Assembly (NCBI RefSeq): GCF_014236855.1
Contig: NZ_CP051261.1
Location: 5,182,418 to 5,246,417 of the forward strand
Source: Xanthomonas sp. SI
GTDB taxonomy: Bacteria > Pseudomonadota > Gammaproteobacteria > Xanthomonadales > Xanthomonadaceae
Reading direction: 5' to 3'
DNA length: 64,000 nucleotides
The translations under genes were made by a program, and so were the position numbers. Shown here in pieces: positions 19,516-28,499 of the stretch (position 1 is its first letter; every line of letters starts with the position of its first letter). The notes under the pieces are model-generated. The model ran no database searches and was not told the DNA's origin. It worked only from the letters and a program-made list of their open reading frames with translations.

Positions 19516-19737
19516 AGATTCGCAAAGGCCGGGGCGGCCGCGCCTTCGCCATGTAGCGCGGCTCCAGGAACCTCATGCTTCGTCAATCGCGGCAATCCAC
19601 GAAGCCGAAAGCGTCGGAGCTGAAGCCTCTCCTACAGATGCGACGACCTGGCAAGGCTAGAGCTCTGCAAAAGCGACGACCGGGAAACCGTCAGCTCCCG
19701 CTTTTACGAATCCCCAATCCCGACTCCCAAATCCCGG
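19501..19737. repeat. Repeat-rich segment after tatC: inverted GATTCGGGATT elements and a REP
   Basis: GATTCGGGATTAGAGATTCG (19503-19522) and the oppositely oriented CGAATCCCCAATCCCGACTC (19707-19726) are inverted copies of one dispersed element; another copy is at 28471-28498. Between them is a degenerate REP unit (19613-19636). The segment fills the tatC / membrane-protein convergent gap. Confidence 0.7.
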
Positions 19738-19740
19738 CCC

Positions 19741-20640
19741 TTAAGCCGCAAACACATTGGAAGGCGGCGGCGGCACCGCCGGCGCGGCGTCGCCGCTGTG
19801 CACGAACATCTGCTTCCAGGCCGCGTAGACCGCGCCGGCCAGCGCCGGCATCGCCAGCGCCATCAGCAGCAATTGCGCGACCAGGGCGGCGATGGTCGGC
19901 CCGGCCAGCGCCTGCACCAGCAGGATCACCAGCACCAGGGCGAAATACAGCGCGAACATCGCGATGAAGGCGAGGATGAAGAACACCAGCATCGCCGGCA
20001 GGTTGTGCAGGCAGGCGCGCAGGCTGTTGCGCATCGCCGCCAGGCCGCCGCGACCGTCGAACATCACCTGCGGGGCGAGCACGAACAGGGTCAGCGTCAC
20101 CGCCACGAAGCCGACGAACACCATCAGCAGCCACAGCAGGATGCGCATCGCCGGCAGCGTGGCCACCAGCTGCTCGACCTGCGCCGGATCCGGCTGGGCG
20201 CTGGACTGGCCGAGTTCGTTGAGCTTGTTCATCACCGTGCCCAGCTGCTCCCAGCCGCTCTGGCCGACCACCACCAGGGCCAGCGCGCCCAGCGCCAGGC
20301 CGACCAGCACCTGCGGCAGCAGCGCCACCAGCAGGCGCGGCGCGCGGCCGTCGTGCAACCCCTGCAGCAGGTGCGCCGGCTGCGCGACGCGGCCCAGGTC
20401 CACTTCGCGCACCGCCCACACCAAGCCGCCGAACAGCAGCGGTCCTGCCAAGCCCAGCAGCAATTGCGCCAGCATGCCCAGGGTCGGGTTCAGCGCGCCC
20501 ATCAGCAGCGCCAACAGCGCCGCCAGGCCCCAGATCACGCCCAGCAGGCCCAGCGCCAGCGGCGCCCGGCGCAGCAGCGCAATACCGCTCAACAGCCATT
20601 CCGCGCCGGCCGAGGCCGGCAGCTTGCGAATCTCGATCAT
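19741..20640 (-). CDS. BPSS1780-like multi-pass membrane protein
   Basis: A 299-aa predicted inner-membrane protein that begins MIEIRKLPASAGAEWLLSGIALLRRAP, the N-terminal signature of the BPSS1780 family. About six hydrophobic segments are visible (near residues 28-60, 68-82, 106-126, 165-190, 215-245 and 250-280), with a basic cytosolic loop (REVDLGRVAQPAHLLQG). The tail is Pro-rich. The start is the ATG at 20640; a TTG two codons upstream is less likely. It is convergent with tatC. The function of the family is not established. Confidence 0.8.
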   Translation of the reverse strand: MIEIRKLPASAGAEWLLSGIALLRRAPLALGLLGVIWGLAALLALLMGALNPTLGMLAQLLLGLAGPLLFGGLVWAVREVDLGRVAQPAHLLQGLHDGRAPRLLVALLPQVLVGLALGALALVVVGQSGWEQLGTVMNKLNELGQSSAQPDPAQVEQLVATLPAMRILLWLLMVFVGFVAVTLTLFVLAPQVMFDGRGGLAAMRNSLRACLHNLPAMLVFFILAFIAMFALYFALVLVILLVQALAGPTIAALVAQLLLMALAMPALAGAVYAAWKQMFVHSGDAAPAVPPPPSNVFAA

Positions 20641-20688
20641 TGCCAATCCGAAGTGGGGGAACGCCGTACAGCGCGGCGCCTGTACAGA

Positions 20689-21438
20689 TTATCGCGGTTT
20701 TGCCAGGCCGCCGGCGGTTTGCTGGCCGCGCGCGTGCTGAACGAAGCGCCGCAGCAGCTTGCGCGCCAGCGGCGCGGCGCTGACCTCGCGGGCGATGGTA
20801 CGGGCGCAGCGGCCGGCGCTGCGTAGACACTCGGCGCGGGCGTGCACGTAGCCGCGCATGTGGTGGGTGGCGAATTCCGGGTGGAACTGCACGCCCCAGG
20901 CCGCCTCGCCCCAGCGGAACGCATGGCACTGGTCCTGCGCCGAGCGCGCCAGCACGGTGGCGCCGGCCGGCGCGCGCAGCACCGTCTGCAGGTGCGTGGC
21001 GTGGGCCGGGAAGCGTTCGGGCAGGCCGGCGAACAGCGGATCGTCGAACGCCGGCGGATGCAAGTCGATGTGCACGGTGCCCGATTCGCGCCCGGCCGGG
21101 TTGTAGGCAACCTCCCCGCCCAGCGCATGCGCCAGCAGCTGATGCCCGTAGCAGATGCCCAGCAGCGGCGTGCCGGCGTGGGCGGCCTCGCGCAGCCAGT
21201 CGGCCGAGCGCTCGCTCCAGTCGGCGCGGTCGGTGACGAAGGCGGCCGAGCCGGTGACGATGATCCCGGCAAAGCCCGTGCGCGCGGGCAATGCGGCGCC
21301 GCCGGCGACATTGGCGACCACCGTGTCGCGCTCGGCCAGGCCGGCGGCGACGCGGATCCAGTGCGGGAAGCGCCCATAGCGCCGCATCGTCGCCACCGGC
21401 TCGCCGGTTTCGAGGATCAGGAAGGGCGCAGGCGTCAT
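20689..21438 (-). CDS. Class I glutamine amidotransferase (GMP synthase-like)
   Basis: A 249-aa stand-alone GATase1 domain protein. The nucleophile elbow LLGICYGHQLLAHALGG contains the active-site Cys, and GVQFHPEF supplies the catalytic His. Such proteins resemble the glutaminase half of GuaA and include gamma-glutamyl hydrolases of polyamine or peptide metabolism. The start ATG at 21438 (MTPAPFLILETGEPV) fits the family; the frame extends 54 codons upstream through non-conserved sequence. The acceptor substrate is unknown and no biosynthetic partner is adjacent. Confidence 0.9.
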   Translation of the reverse strand: MTPAPFLILETGEPVATMRRYGRFPHWIRVAAGLAERDTVVANVAGGAALPARTGFAGIIVTGSAAFVTDRADWSERSADWLREAAHAGTPLLGICYGHQLLAHALGGEVAYNPAGRESGTVHIDLHPPAFDDPLFAGLPERFPAHATHLQTVLRAPAGATVLARSAQDQCHAFRWGEAAWGVQFHPEFATHHMRGYVHARAECLRSAGRCARTIAREVSAAPLARKLLRRFVQHARGQQTAGGLAKPR

Positions 21439-21638
21439 CGGCGGGCGGCAACTCGGGTGGGGTCGACCCGATTGTAGACAGACCTTCGCGGCTTTTTCCA
21501 AGCCTGCGCCGCACTGCACGGCTGTCGCGCGTCGCAATTCAGCTGCTCGACAGTCGTTTGCCGTGGCAACGCGTCGGTTTTGACATAAGCGCTGCGCCAC
21601 TCGAGCGGATGGACGCAGCGCTGATGACCGCAGGGGCT

Positions 21639-22484
21639 TTACGCCAGCATCGCCGGATCCACGACCGTGAGCCGCTCGTCGGGATCCAGTTCGAAGATCT
21701 GCCGGTACTGTTCCGGGGTAAGGGCCTTGGCCGCTGCGTCCTGGAATTCCAGGGCGATGCGGTTGATCTCCTCGCCCTCGGCCTGGCTGGTGGCGGCGTC
21801 GGCCCGCAACGTTTCGCGCGCGGCGACTGCCGCGATCCTGGCGAGCGCGGCATCACGGATCTGCAGCACGCCATCGCGCGCATCGGCGGTCAGCGCTTCG
21901 CCCACGGTGGCGTGCACCCGCGCGGTGAAATCGTCCGTGTCCTGCGCGGCGACCAGCGCGGCACCGACCGCACAGGCGTTCTTCTTTTCCTCCCACGCAT
22001 TCGACAGCCAGTTGCGGCCATAGGTGCCGTACAACGCATTGCTGAGCCAGTAGCCACGCGCGATGCGCACCGTCAGCGGCGCGGTGGTGGCGCTGCCGGT
22101 CGCCCACAGCACCTGGTTGGCGAGCTGGTGGCAGACGCCGTTGATGGCGTAGCGGAAGATGGTGCCCTGCGCCGGCGGGTTGTCGCTGGAGGCTTGGTTC
22201 GGCAGGCACAGGCAGCTGGCGTGGCCGAGGTCGGCCTGCGCTTGCCCGGCATAGCCGCCGGGGGATTTCTTGCTCTGCCCGGTCGGATGGAACACGCCCC
22301 AGCAATACCAATACTGCTGCTGATGGGCGAGGACTTCGTCGATCGTGTACGGGTGCTCGCGGTTGTCGTAGCTGGTCACCCAGGTGTGATCGACCAGGGC
22401 GCTGAGCCGGGGCGCCTGCTGGATGAAGCCGGTGTCGCCGGCGCCGACCGGGTTCACCCAGGCATACAGTGTGGTTGTCGTCAT
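21639..22484 (-). CDS. Hypothetical 281-aa protein with Cys-His motif
   Basis: I do not recognise this family with confidence. The start is well supported: ATG 22484 with AAGGAGA 8-13 bases upstream. There is no signal peptide. Visible blocks are VDHTWVTSYDNREHPYT (31-47), CLCLPNQ (91-97), INGVCHQLANQVL (115-127, with Cys118-His119) and ARGYWLSNALYGTYGRNW (142-159), then a helical C-terminal third. The invariant-looking Cys-His, the upstream His33 and aromatic-rich blocks could fit a papain-fold peptidase or transglutaminase-like enzyme, but this is inference only. It is a single gene between the amidotransferase and an orphan GspE ATPase. Confidence 0.75.
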   Translation of the reverse strand: MTTTTLYAWVNPVGAGDTGFIQQAPRLSALVDHTWVTSYDNREHPYTIDEVLAHQQQYWYCWGVFHPTGQSKKSPGGYAGQAQADLGHASCLCLPNQASSDNPPAQGTIFRYAINGVCHQLANQVLWATGSATTAPLTVRIARGYWLSNALYGTYGRNWLSNAWEEKKNACAVGAALVAAQDTDDFTARVHATVGEALTADARDGVLQIRDAALARIAAVAARETLRADAATSQAEGEEINRIALEFQDAAAKALTPEQYRQIFELDPDERLTVVDPAMLA

Positions 22485-22717
22485 TGCGCGATCTCCTTGC
22501 ACTTCCGTTGACGTGCATTACGGGAAGAGCCACGCACAGGCGAAAAGCGGCGCGCTGCCGCACTGGAGTGGGCAACGCAGCGATCGAGGTCTGCAAACGC
22601 GGCCCGCATGCCGTCCCTTGCGTCCCCCGGACGGCCCCACCGTTCTAGCGCAGCTGGCGCCGCCGCGGGTGGACAATTTGCCGGCAATGCAACGCGCCAG
22701 CGCACGCCACGGTGCGC

Positions 22718-24538
22718 TCACTCGCGCGGCGGCAGCACCGACAGCACTTCCTCGATGGTGGTCAGGCCGGCGGCCACCTTTTCCAGGCCGGCGCGGCGCA
22801 GGCTGCGCACGCCCTCGGCCTGCGCGGCGCGGCTGAAGCCGGCCAGGTCCATGTCGGCGCGGATCAGCGTGCGCAGGCGCGGCGTCACCGGCAGCAGTTC
22901 GTACAGGCCGACCCGGCCCAGATAGCCGGTGCGGCGGCATTCCAGGCAGCCGACCGGGGCGTGCACCTGCAGGTCGTCCGGCAGCGCCTCGCCCGGCTCG
23001 CGCAGCGCGTCCCATTCGAGGTCGCTGAGCGTGTGCGGACGCTTGCAGTGGCTGCACAGCGTGCGCACCAGGCGCTGCGCCAGCACGCCGTTGAGGGTGG
23101 AGGCGACCAGGTAGTGCGGCACGCCCAGGTCGAGCAGGCGGGTGATCGCCGAGGGCGCGTCGTTGGTGTGCAGGGTGGACAGCACCAGGTGCCCGGTCAG
23201 CGAGGCCTGCACCGCCATCTGCGCGGTTTCCAGGTCGCGGATCTCGCCGATCATGATGATGTCCGGGTCCTGCCGCAGCAGGGTGCGCACGCCGCTGGCG
23301 AAATCCAGGTCGATGTTGGTCTGCACCTGCATCTGGTTGAACTCCGGCGCGATCATCTCGATCGGGTCCTCAACGCTGCACACGTTCACGTCCGGGGTGG
23401 CCAGGCGCTTGAGCGTGGAATACAGCGTGGTGGTCTTGCCCGAGCCGGTGGGGCCGGTGACCAGCACGATGCCGTGCGGGCGCTCGACCAGCGCCGCCCA
23501 GCCGGCCGCTTCCTGCACGCTGAAACCGAGCTGGTCCACACTCTTGAACGCCGCGTCCGGGTCGAAGATGCGCATCACGCACTTCTCGCCGAACGCGGTG
23601 GGCATGGTCGACAGGCGCATCTCGGTCTCGCGCCCGCCCGGCGAGCGGGTCTTGATGCGCCCGTCCTGCGGGCGCCGGCGCTCGGCCAGGTCCATGCGCC
23701 CGAGCACCTTGATCCTGCTGACGATGGCGGTCATCACCGCCGGCGGCACTTCCAGCACCTTGTGCAGCACGCCGTCGATGCGGAAGCGCATGCGCCCGGC
23801 CTCGCGCCGCGGTTCCAGGTGGATGTCGCTGGCGCGCTGCTCGTAGGCGTACTGCAGCAGCCAGTCGACGATGTGCACGATGTGGTGGTCGTCGGCGTTG
23901 ACGTCGCCGCCGCGGCCCAGTTCCACCAGCTGCTCGAAGCTGGGCAGGCCGCTGCTCTGCTCGTTGCGCCCGTCCTTGGCCCCGCGTACCGAGCGGGTCA
24001 CGCCGAAGAACTCCATCGTGTAGCGATGCAGGTCCAGCGGGTTGACCACCGCGATCTCGATCCGGCGCCGCGCCAGGTGTTGCACGTCGGCCAGCCAGTC
24101 CAGCGCCAGCGGCTCGCTGGTCGCCACCAGCAGGCGTTCGCCGTCCAGCGCCAGCGGCAGGATGCGGTGGCGGCGCGCGTAGGCATGCGAGACCACGGCG
24201 GTGACCGCGGCCACGTCGACCCGGGTCGGATCGATGCGCAGGTAGCGCAGGCCGCAGCGCTGCGCCAGCCATTCGGTCAGCCGTTCCAGGCCCAGTTCGC
24301 TGCCCGGCGGGCGGGTGGCGGCCAGTTTCAGGTTGGACAGCAGCACCAGCGGATGCACGTCGCTGACGGTGCGCGCGGACTGCGCCGAGAACTGCATGCG
24401 GCCGCGCTCGGCCGGCGCGACCAGGCCGTCGGCGAGCAGCGCGGCGACCACGCGCTCGAAATTCAGGCGCCCCGGCGGCAGCGACACGGCGGCGGGTACA
24501 GGCACGGCGGGCGGCTGCGCGGCAGGTCGCGTATCCAT
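22718..24538 (-). CDS. GspE/PilB-type secretion ATPase
   Basis: A 606-aa type II secretion / type IV pilus assembly ATPase. An N-terminal GspE-N domain (about 30-180) precedes the ATPase. Walker A is GPTGSGKTTT (362-371), the Asp box is SVEDPIE (388-394), Walker B is IIMIGEIRD (427-435), and the His box is TLHTNDAPS. The zinc-binding cysteines CSHC (495-498) and CLEC (531-534) are intact, so the enzyme looks functional. It is not flanked by other gsp or pil genes here, and is divergent from glyQ with a 75-bp gap. Which secretion or pilus machine it serves cannot be told from the window. Confidence 0.93.
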   Translation of the reverse strand: MDTRPAAQPPAVPVPAAVSLPPGRLNFERVVAALLADGLVAPAERGRMQFSAQSARTVSDVHPLVLLSNLKLAATRPPGSELGLERLTEWLAQRCGLRYLRIDPTRVDVAAVTAVVSHAYARRHRILPLALDGERLLVATSEPLALDWLADVQHLARRRIEIAVVNPLDLHRYTMEFFGVTRSVRGAKDGRNEQSSGLPSFEQLVELGRGGDVNADDHHIVHIVDWLLQYAYEQRASDIHLEPRREAGRMRFRIDGVLHKVLEVPPAVMTAIVSRIKVLGRMDLAERRRPQDGRIKTRSPGGRETEMRLSTMPTAFGEKCVMRIFDPDAAFKSVDQLGFSVQEAAGWAALVERPHGIVLVTGPTGSGKTTTLYSTLKRLATPDVNVCSVEDPIEMIAPEFNQMQVQTNIDLDFASGVRTLLRQDPDIIMIGEIRDLETAQMAVQASLTGHLVLSTLHTNDAPSAITRLLDLGVPHYLVASTLNGVLAQRLVRTLCSHCKRPHTLSDLEWDALREPGEALPDDLQVHAPVGCLECRRTGYLGRVGLYELLPVTPRLRTLIRADMDLAGFSRAAQAEGVRSLRRAGLEKVAAGLTTIEEVLSVLPPRE

Positions 24539-24613
24539 GGTCAGGTCCGGTGCGCGGAAGTCCCCGCAAGTCGGTCGCTATACTAGCGCACCCCTTTTGC
24601 CGGCCTTTGCTGC

Positions 24614-25522
<909 letters not shown>

Positions 25523-25530
25523 GGCTGTAG

Positions 25531-25663
25531 AGCCCCTCTCCCTCCGGGAGAGGGGTTGGGGTGAGGGTACGCCGGCACGAGAACCTGCCACTCCCAAACT
25601 CCAAAGGCTCCGCCGTACCCTCATCCGCCCCTTCGGGGCACCTTCTCCCGCAGGGAGAAGGGA
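25531..25663. repeat. 133-bp palindromic repeat, copy A (between glyQ and glyS)
   Basis: Starts with a CCCCTCTCCC / GGGAGAGGGG hairpin and GGGTTGGGGTGAGGGT, and ends with ACCCTCATCCGCCCC, TTCGGGG and a CCTTCTCCC / GGGAGAAGG hairpin. The outer GTGAGGGTAC / GTACCCTCA parts are inverted to each other, with a variable core between. Copy B, also 133 bp and in the same orientation, lies after glyS (28275-28407). Confidence 0.85.
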
Positions 25664-25684
25664 ACCGCTAGCAAGGTCTGACAC

Positions 25685-27916
25685 ATGAGCGCACTACATC
25701 CCCTGCTGATCGAACTGGGTACCGAGGAACTGCCGGTCAAGGCGCTGCCGGGTCTGGCGCAGGCCTTGTTCGACGGTGTGATCGCCGGGCTGGAGAAGCG
25801 CGGCATCGCGGTCGAACGCGGCGACGCCAAGCCGCTGTCCACCCCGCGGCGGCTGGCGGTGCTGCTGCCGGGCGTGGCCGCCGAGCAGCCGGAGCAGCGT
25901 TCGGAAGTACTCGGCCCCTACCTCAACATCGCGCTGGACGCCGATGGCCAGCCGACCAAGGCGCTGGCCGGCTTCGCCGCCAAGGCCGGCATCGACTGGA
26001 CCGCGCTGGAGCGCACCAGCGACGCCAAGGGCGAGCGTTTCGTTCACCGCGCGGTGAACGCGGGCGCGCAGACCGCCGCGCTGCTGCCGGAGATCCTGCG
26101 CGAAGCGATCGCGGCGATGCCGATCCCCAAGCCGATGCGCTGGGGCGACCACGACTACGGTTTCGCGCGGCCGGTGCACTGGCTGGTGCTGCTGTTCGGC
26201 AACGACGTGGTGCCGGTGCAGCTGTTCGGCGTGCAGGCCGACCGGGTCAGCCGCGGCCACCGCTTCCTGCACGATGCGCCGGTGGCGCTGGCGCAGCCGG
26301 GCGACTACGTGGCCGCGCTGCAGGCGGCGCAGGTGCTGGTGGATCCGGATGCGCGCCGCGCGCGCATCGTCGCCGAGGTCGAGCAGGCCGCGCGCCAGGC
26401 CGGCGGCAGCGCGCGCATCTCCGACGACAACCTGGAGCAGGTGGTGAACCTGGTCGAATGGCCGTCGGCGGTGCTGTGCCATTTCGAACAGGCGTTCCTG
26501 GCGGTGCCGCAGGAAGCGCTGATCGAGACGATGGAGAGCAACCAGAAATTCTTCCCGGTGCTCGACGACGGCGGCAAGCTGACCGAGCACTTCATCGGCA
26601 TCGCCAACATCGTTTCGCGCGACGTGGCCGAAGTGGCCAAGGGCTACGAGCGGGTGATCCGCCCGCGCTTCGCCGACGCCAAGTTCTTCTTCGACGAGGA
26701 CCTCAAGCAGGGTCTTGAGGCGATGGGCGCGGGCCTGGCCAGCGTGACCTACCAGGCCAAGCTCGGCAGCATCGCCGACAAGGTGCAGCGCGTGGCCGCG
26801 CTGGCCGAGGCGATCGCGCCGCTGGTCGGCGTGGACGCTGTGCAGGCGCGGCGCGCCGCCGAGTTGAGCAAGAACGACCTGCAGTCGCGCATGGTCAACG
26901 AATTCCCCGAACTGCAGGGCATCGCCGGGCGCCACTACGCCAAGGCTGCCGGCGAGCCGGGCGAGATCGCGCTGGCGATCGACGAGGCCTACCAGCCGCG
27001 CTTCGCCGGCGACGACATCGCGCTGTCGCCGCTGGGCAAGGTGCTGGCCATCGCCGAGCGCCTGGACACCCTGGCAGGTGGGTTTGCCGCGGGGCTGAAG
27101 CCGACCGGCAACAAGGACCCGTTCGCGCTGCGACGCAATGCGCTGGGGTTGGCGCGGACGGTGATTGAGAGTGGGTTTGATGTGAGTCTGAAGGTGCTGC
27201 TGACCGATGCAGCAACCCGTGCAATGGAAGCCATTCGCCTAACCGCGGTAATGAAGAAAGTAGAAGCCGCCAACGAAGCAAAGCGGAAAGGAGCGGAAAC
27301 ATCGCCGATGCAGTCTCAGGTGGGCGGGGTATCGTTGGAGCAGGTTGAAGAGGTCTACGACTTCATCCTCGACCGCCTGCGCGGCTACTACGCCGACAAG
27401 GGCGTGCCGGCCACGCATTTCAACGCGGTGGCGGCCTTGTTCTCGGTCGGGGTTGAAGGAAGCGCAGCTTCTGTAGGAGCGGCTTCAGCCGCGACCGCCA
27501 CCCACGGATCGCTCTACGACTTCGACCGCCGCATCGATGCGATCGGCATCTTCGCCACGCTGCCGGAAGCCGAGGCGCTGGCTGCAGCCAACAAGCGCAT
27601 CCGCAACATCCTGCGCAAGGCCGAGGGCGCGATTCCTGGGCAGATCGACTCGACCCTGCTGCGCGAGCCGGCCGAAAGCGCGCTGGCCGAAGCGGTGGAA
27701 GCGGCGATCGTGGAAACCGACGGCGCCCTGCGCCAGCACGATTACGTCACCGTGCTGAACTTCCTGGCGCGGCTGCGGCCGCAGGTGGACGCGTTCTTCG
27801 ACGGGGTGATGGTCAACGTCGAGGACCCGGCGATCCGCGGCAACCGCCTGGCCCTGCTCAAGCGCCTGGGCGATCGCCTCGGTAGCGTCGCCGCGATCGA
27901 GCATCTGTCGTCGTAA
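25685..27916 (+). CDS. glyS: Glycyl-tRNA synthetase beta subunit (with REP-derived insertion)
   Basis: tRNA-binding beta chain of GlyRS. At 743 aa it is roughly 50 residues longer than the usual beta subunit. The bulk is canonical: [18 protein letters not shown] at the start, PKPMRWG, a central HD-type region and a C-terminal anticodon-binding-like domain. The extra length is in two places. Residues about 490-555 (27150-27350) form a helical, Lys/Glu-rich stretch with A/T-richer codons than its surroundings. Residues 596-604 (27472-27495) are an in-frame 24-bp REP element read as SVGAASAAT. No frameshift or stop results. The Shine-Dalgarno sequence is weak (AAGGTCTG). Confidence 0.95.
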   Translation: MSALHPLLIELGTEELPVKALPGLAQALFDGVIAGLEKRGIAVERGDAKPLSTPRRLAVLLPGVAAEQPEQRSEVLGPYLNIALDADGQPTKALAGFAAKAGIDWTALERTSDAKGERFVHRAVNAGAQTAALLPEILREAIAAMPIPKPMRWGDHDYGFARPVHWLVLLFGNDVVPVQLFGVQADRVSRGHRFLHDAPVALAQPGDYVAALQAAQVLVDPDARRARIVAEVEQAARQAGGSARISDDNLEQVVNLVEWPSAVLCHFEQAFLAVPQEALIETMESNQKFFPVLDDGGKLTEHFIGIANIVSRDVAEVAKGYERVIRPRFADAKFFFDEDLKQGLEAMGAGLASVTYQAKLGSIADKVQRVAALAEAIAPLVGVDAVQARRAAELSKNDLQSRMVNEFPELQGIAGRHYAKAAGEPGEIALAIDEAYQPRFAGDDIALSPLGKVLAIAERLDTLAGGFAAGLKPTGNKDPFALRRNALGLARTVIESGFDVSLKVLLTDAATRAMEAIRLTAVMKKVEAANEAKRKGAETSPMQSQVGGVSLEQVEEVYDFILDRLRGYYADKGVPATHFNAVAALFSVGVEGSAASVGAASAATATHGSLYDFDRRIDAIGIFATLPEAEALAAANKRIRNILRKAEGAIPGQIDSTLLREPAESALAEAVEAAIVETDGALRQHDYVTVLNFLARLRPQVDAFFDGVMVNVEDPAIRGNRLALLKRLGDRLGSVAAIEHLSS
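27472..27495 (+). repeat. REP element inside the glyS coding sequence
   Basis: A perfect copy of the dispersed 24-bp palindrome (TGTAGGAGCGGCTTCAGCCG followed by CGAC), identical to intergenic copies at 32484-32507 and 32584-32607. It keeps the reading frame and contributes Val-Gly-Ala-Ala-Ser-Ala-Ala to GlyS at a point where other beta subunits have only a short loop before the DFDRR block. Confidence 0.9.
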
Positions 27917-27940
27917 GCAGGGCTGCGAACTGATGCATGT

Positions 27941-27969
27941 AGGGGCTGCGAAAGCAGCCTCTTCTTTTT
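27941..27969 (+). terminator. Intrinsic terminator of glyS
   Basis: A 9-bp stem with one G-U pair (AGGGGCTGC / GCAGCCTCT), GAAA tetraloop and the tail TCTTTTT, 25 bp downstream of the glyS stop. This is the best classical Rho-independent terminator in the window. Confidence 0.8.
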
Positions 27970-28048
27970 GTGGGGAGCGATTCTGGGTCGCCTTGGGCCA
28001 TCAGTCGCGACAAACGAAGCCAGCACTCCCACAACCAAGTGAAACAGC

Positions 28049-28237
28049 GTCGGGACTGAAGTCCCTCCCGCAGTGCACCCAGCCAGCTACCGGCGAGCGC
28101 CAGCCAAGCAGCTGCACTTGAAAGAGCCGCAGCCTCCGGCGACACCGCTTCTTGTGGGAGCGACTTCAGTCGCGACGCGCGAAGCTGCAATCCCCGTCGT
28201 GCTGAGAAGAAGCGTCGGGCCTGAAGCCCCTCCTACA
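28049..28237. repeat. REP cluster (3 units) downstream of glyS
   Basis: Units at 28049-28072 (reverse, GTCGGGACTGAAGTCCC type), 28153-28176 (forward) and 28214-28237 (reverse). Each reverse copy is followed by GTGCAC-C/T and each forward copy by GCGCGAAG-like sequence, the same boundaries seen in the other clusters. Confidence 0.85.
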
Positions 28238-28274
28238 GTGCACTCGGCCAGCCATGTACAAGCACCTGTTTTTG

Positions 28275-28407
28275 AGCCCCTCTCCCCTCGGGAGAGGGGT
28301 TGGGGTGAGGGTCCGGCGCGAAGCGTCTCGCTGAGTTTGAGTGCACGAGGCTGCGCCCGTACCCTCATCCGCCCCTTCGGGGCACCTTCTCCCGCAGGGA
28401 GAAGGGA
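28275..28407. repeat. 133-bp palindromic repeat, copy B (after glyS)
   Basis: Same length, ends and orientation as copy A at 25531-25663: CCCCTCTCCCC hairpin, GGGTTGGGGTGAGGGT, a different core, then ACCCTCATCCGCCCC, TTCGGGG and the CTTCTCCC/GGGAGAAG hairpin. The two copies flank glyS as direct repeats. Confidence 0.85.
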
Positions 28408-28499
28408 ACTCCAGCATATACCCGCGCTACATCAGAACCCGCCAACCGCGGCACCACGCACAACCGCCTTTACGAATCCCCACTCCCCAATCCCCGCCG

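Larger units (their letters stand above)
27917..28499. other. 583-bp repeat-filled region between glyS and rep
   Basis: Holds the glyS terminator, a disrupted REP unit near 27971-28012, three REP units, copy B of the 133-bp repeat and a GATTCGGGATT-type element at 28471-28498. No gene is evident; the frames crossing it are translations of repeats. Confidence 0.75.
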
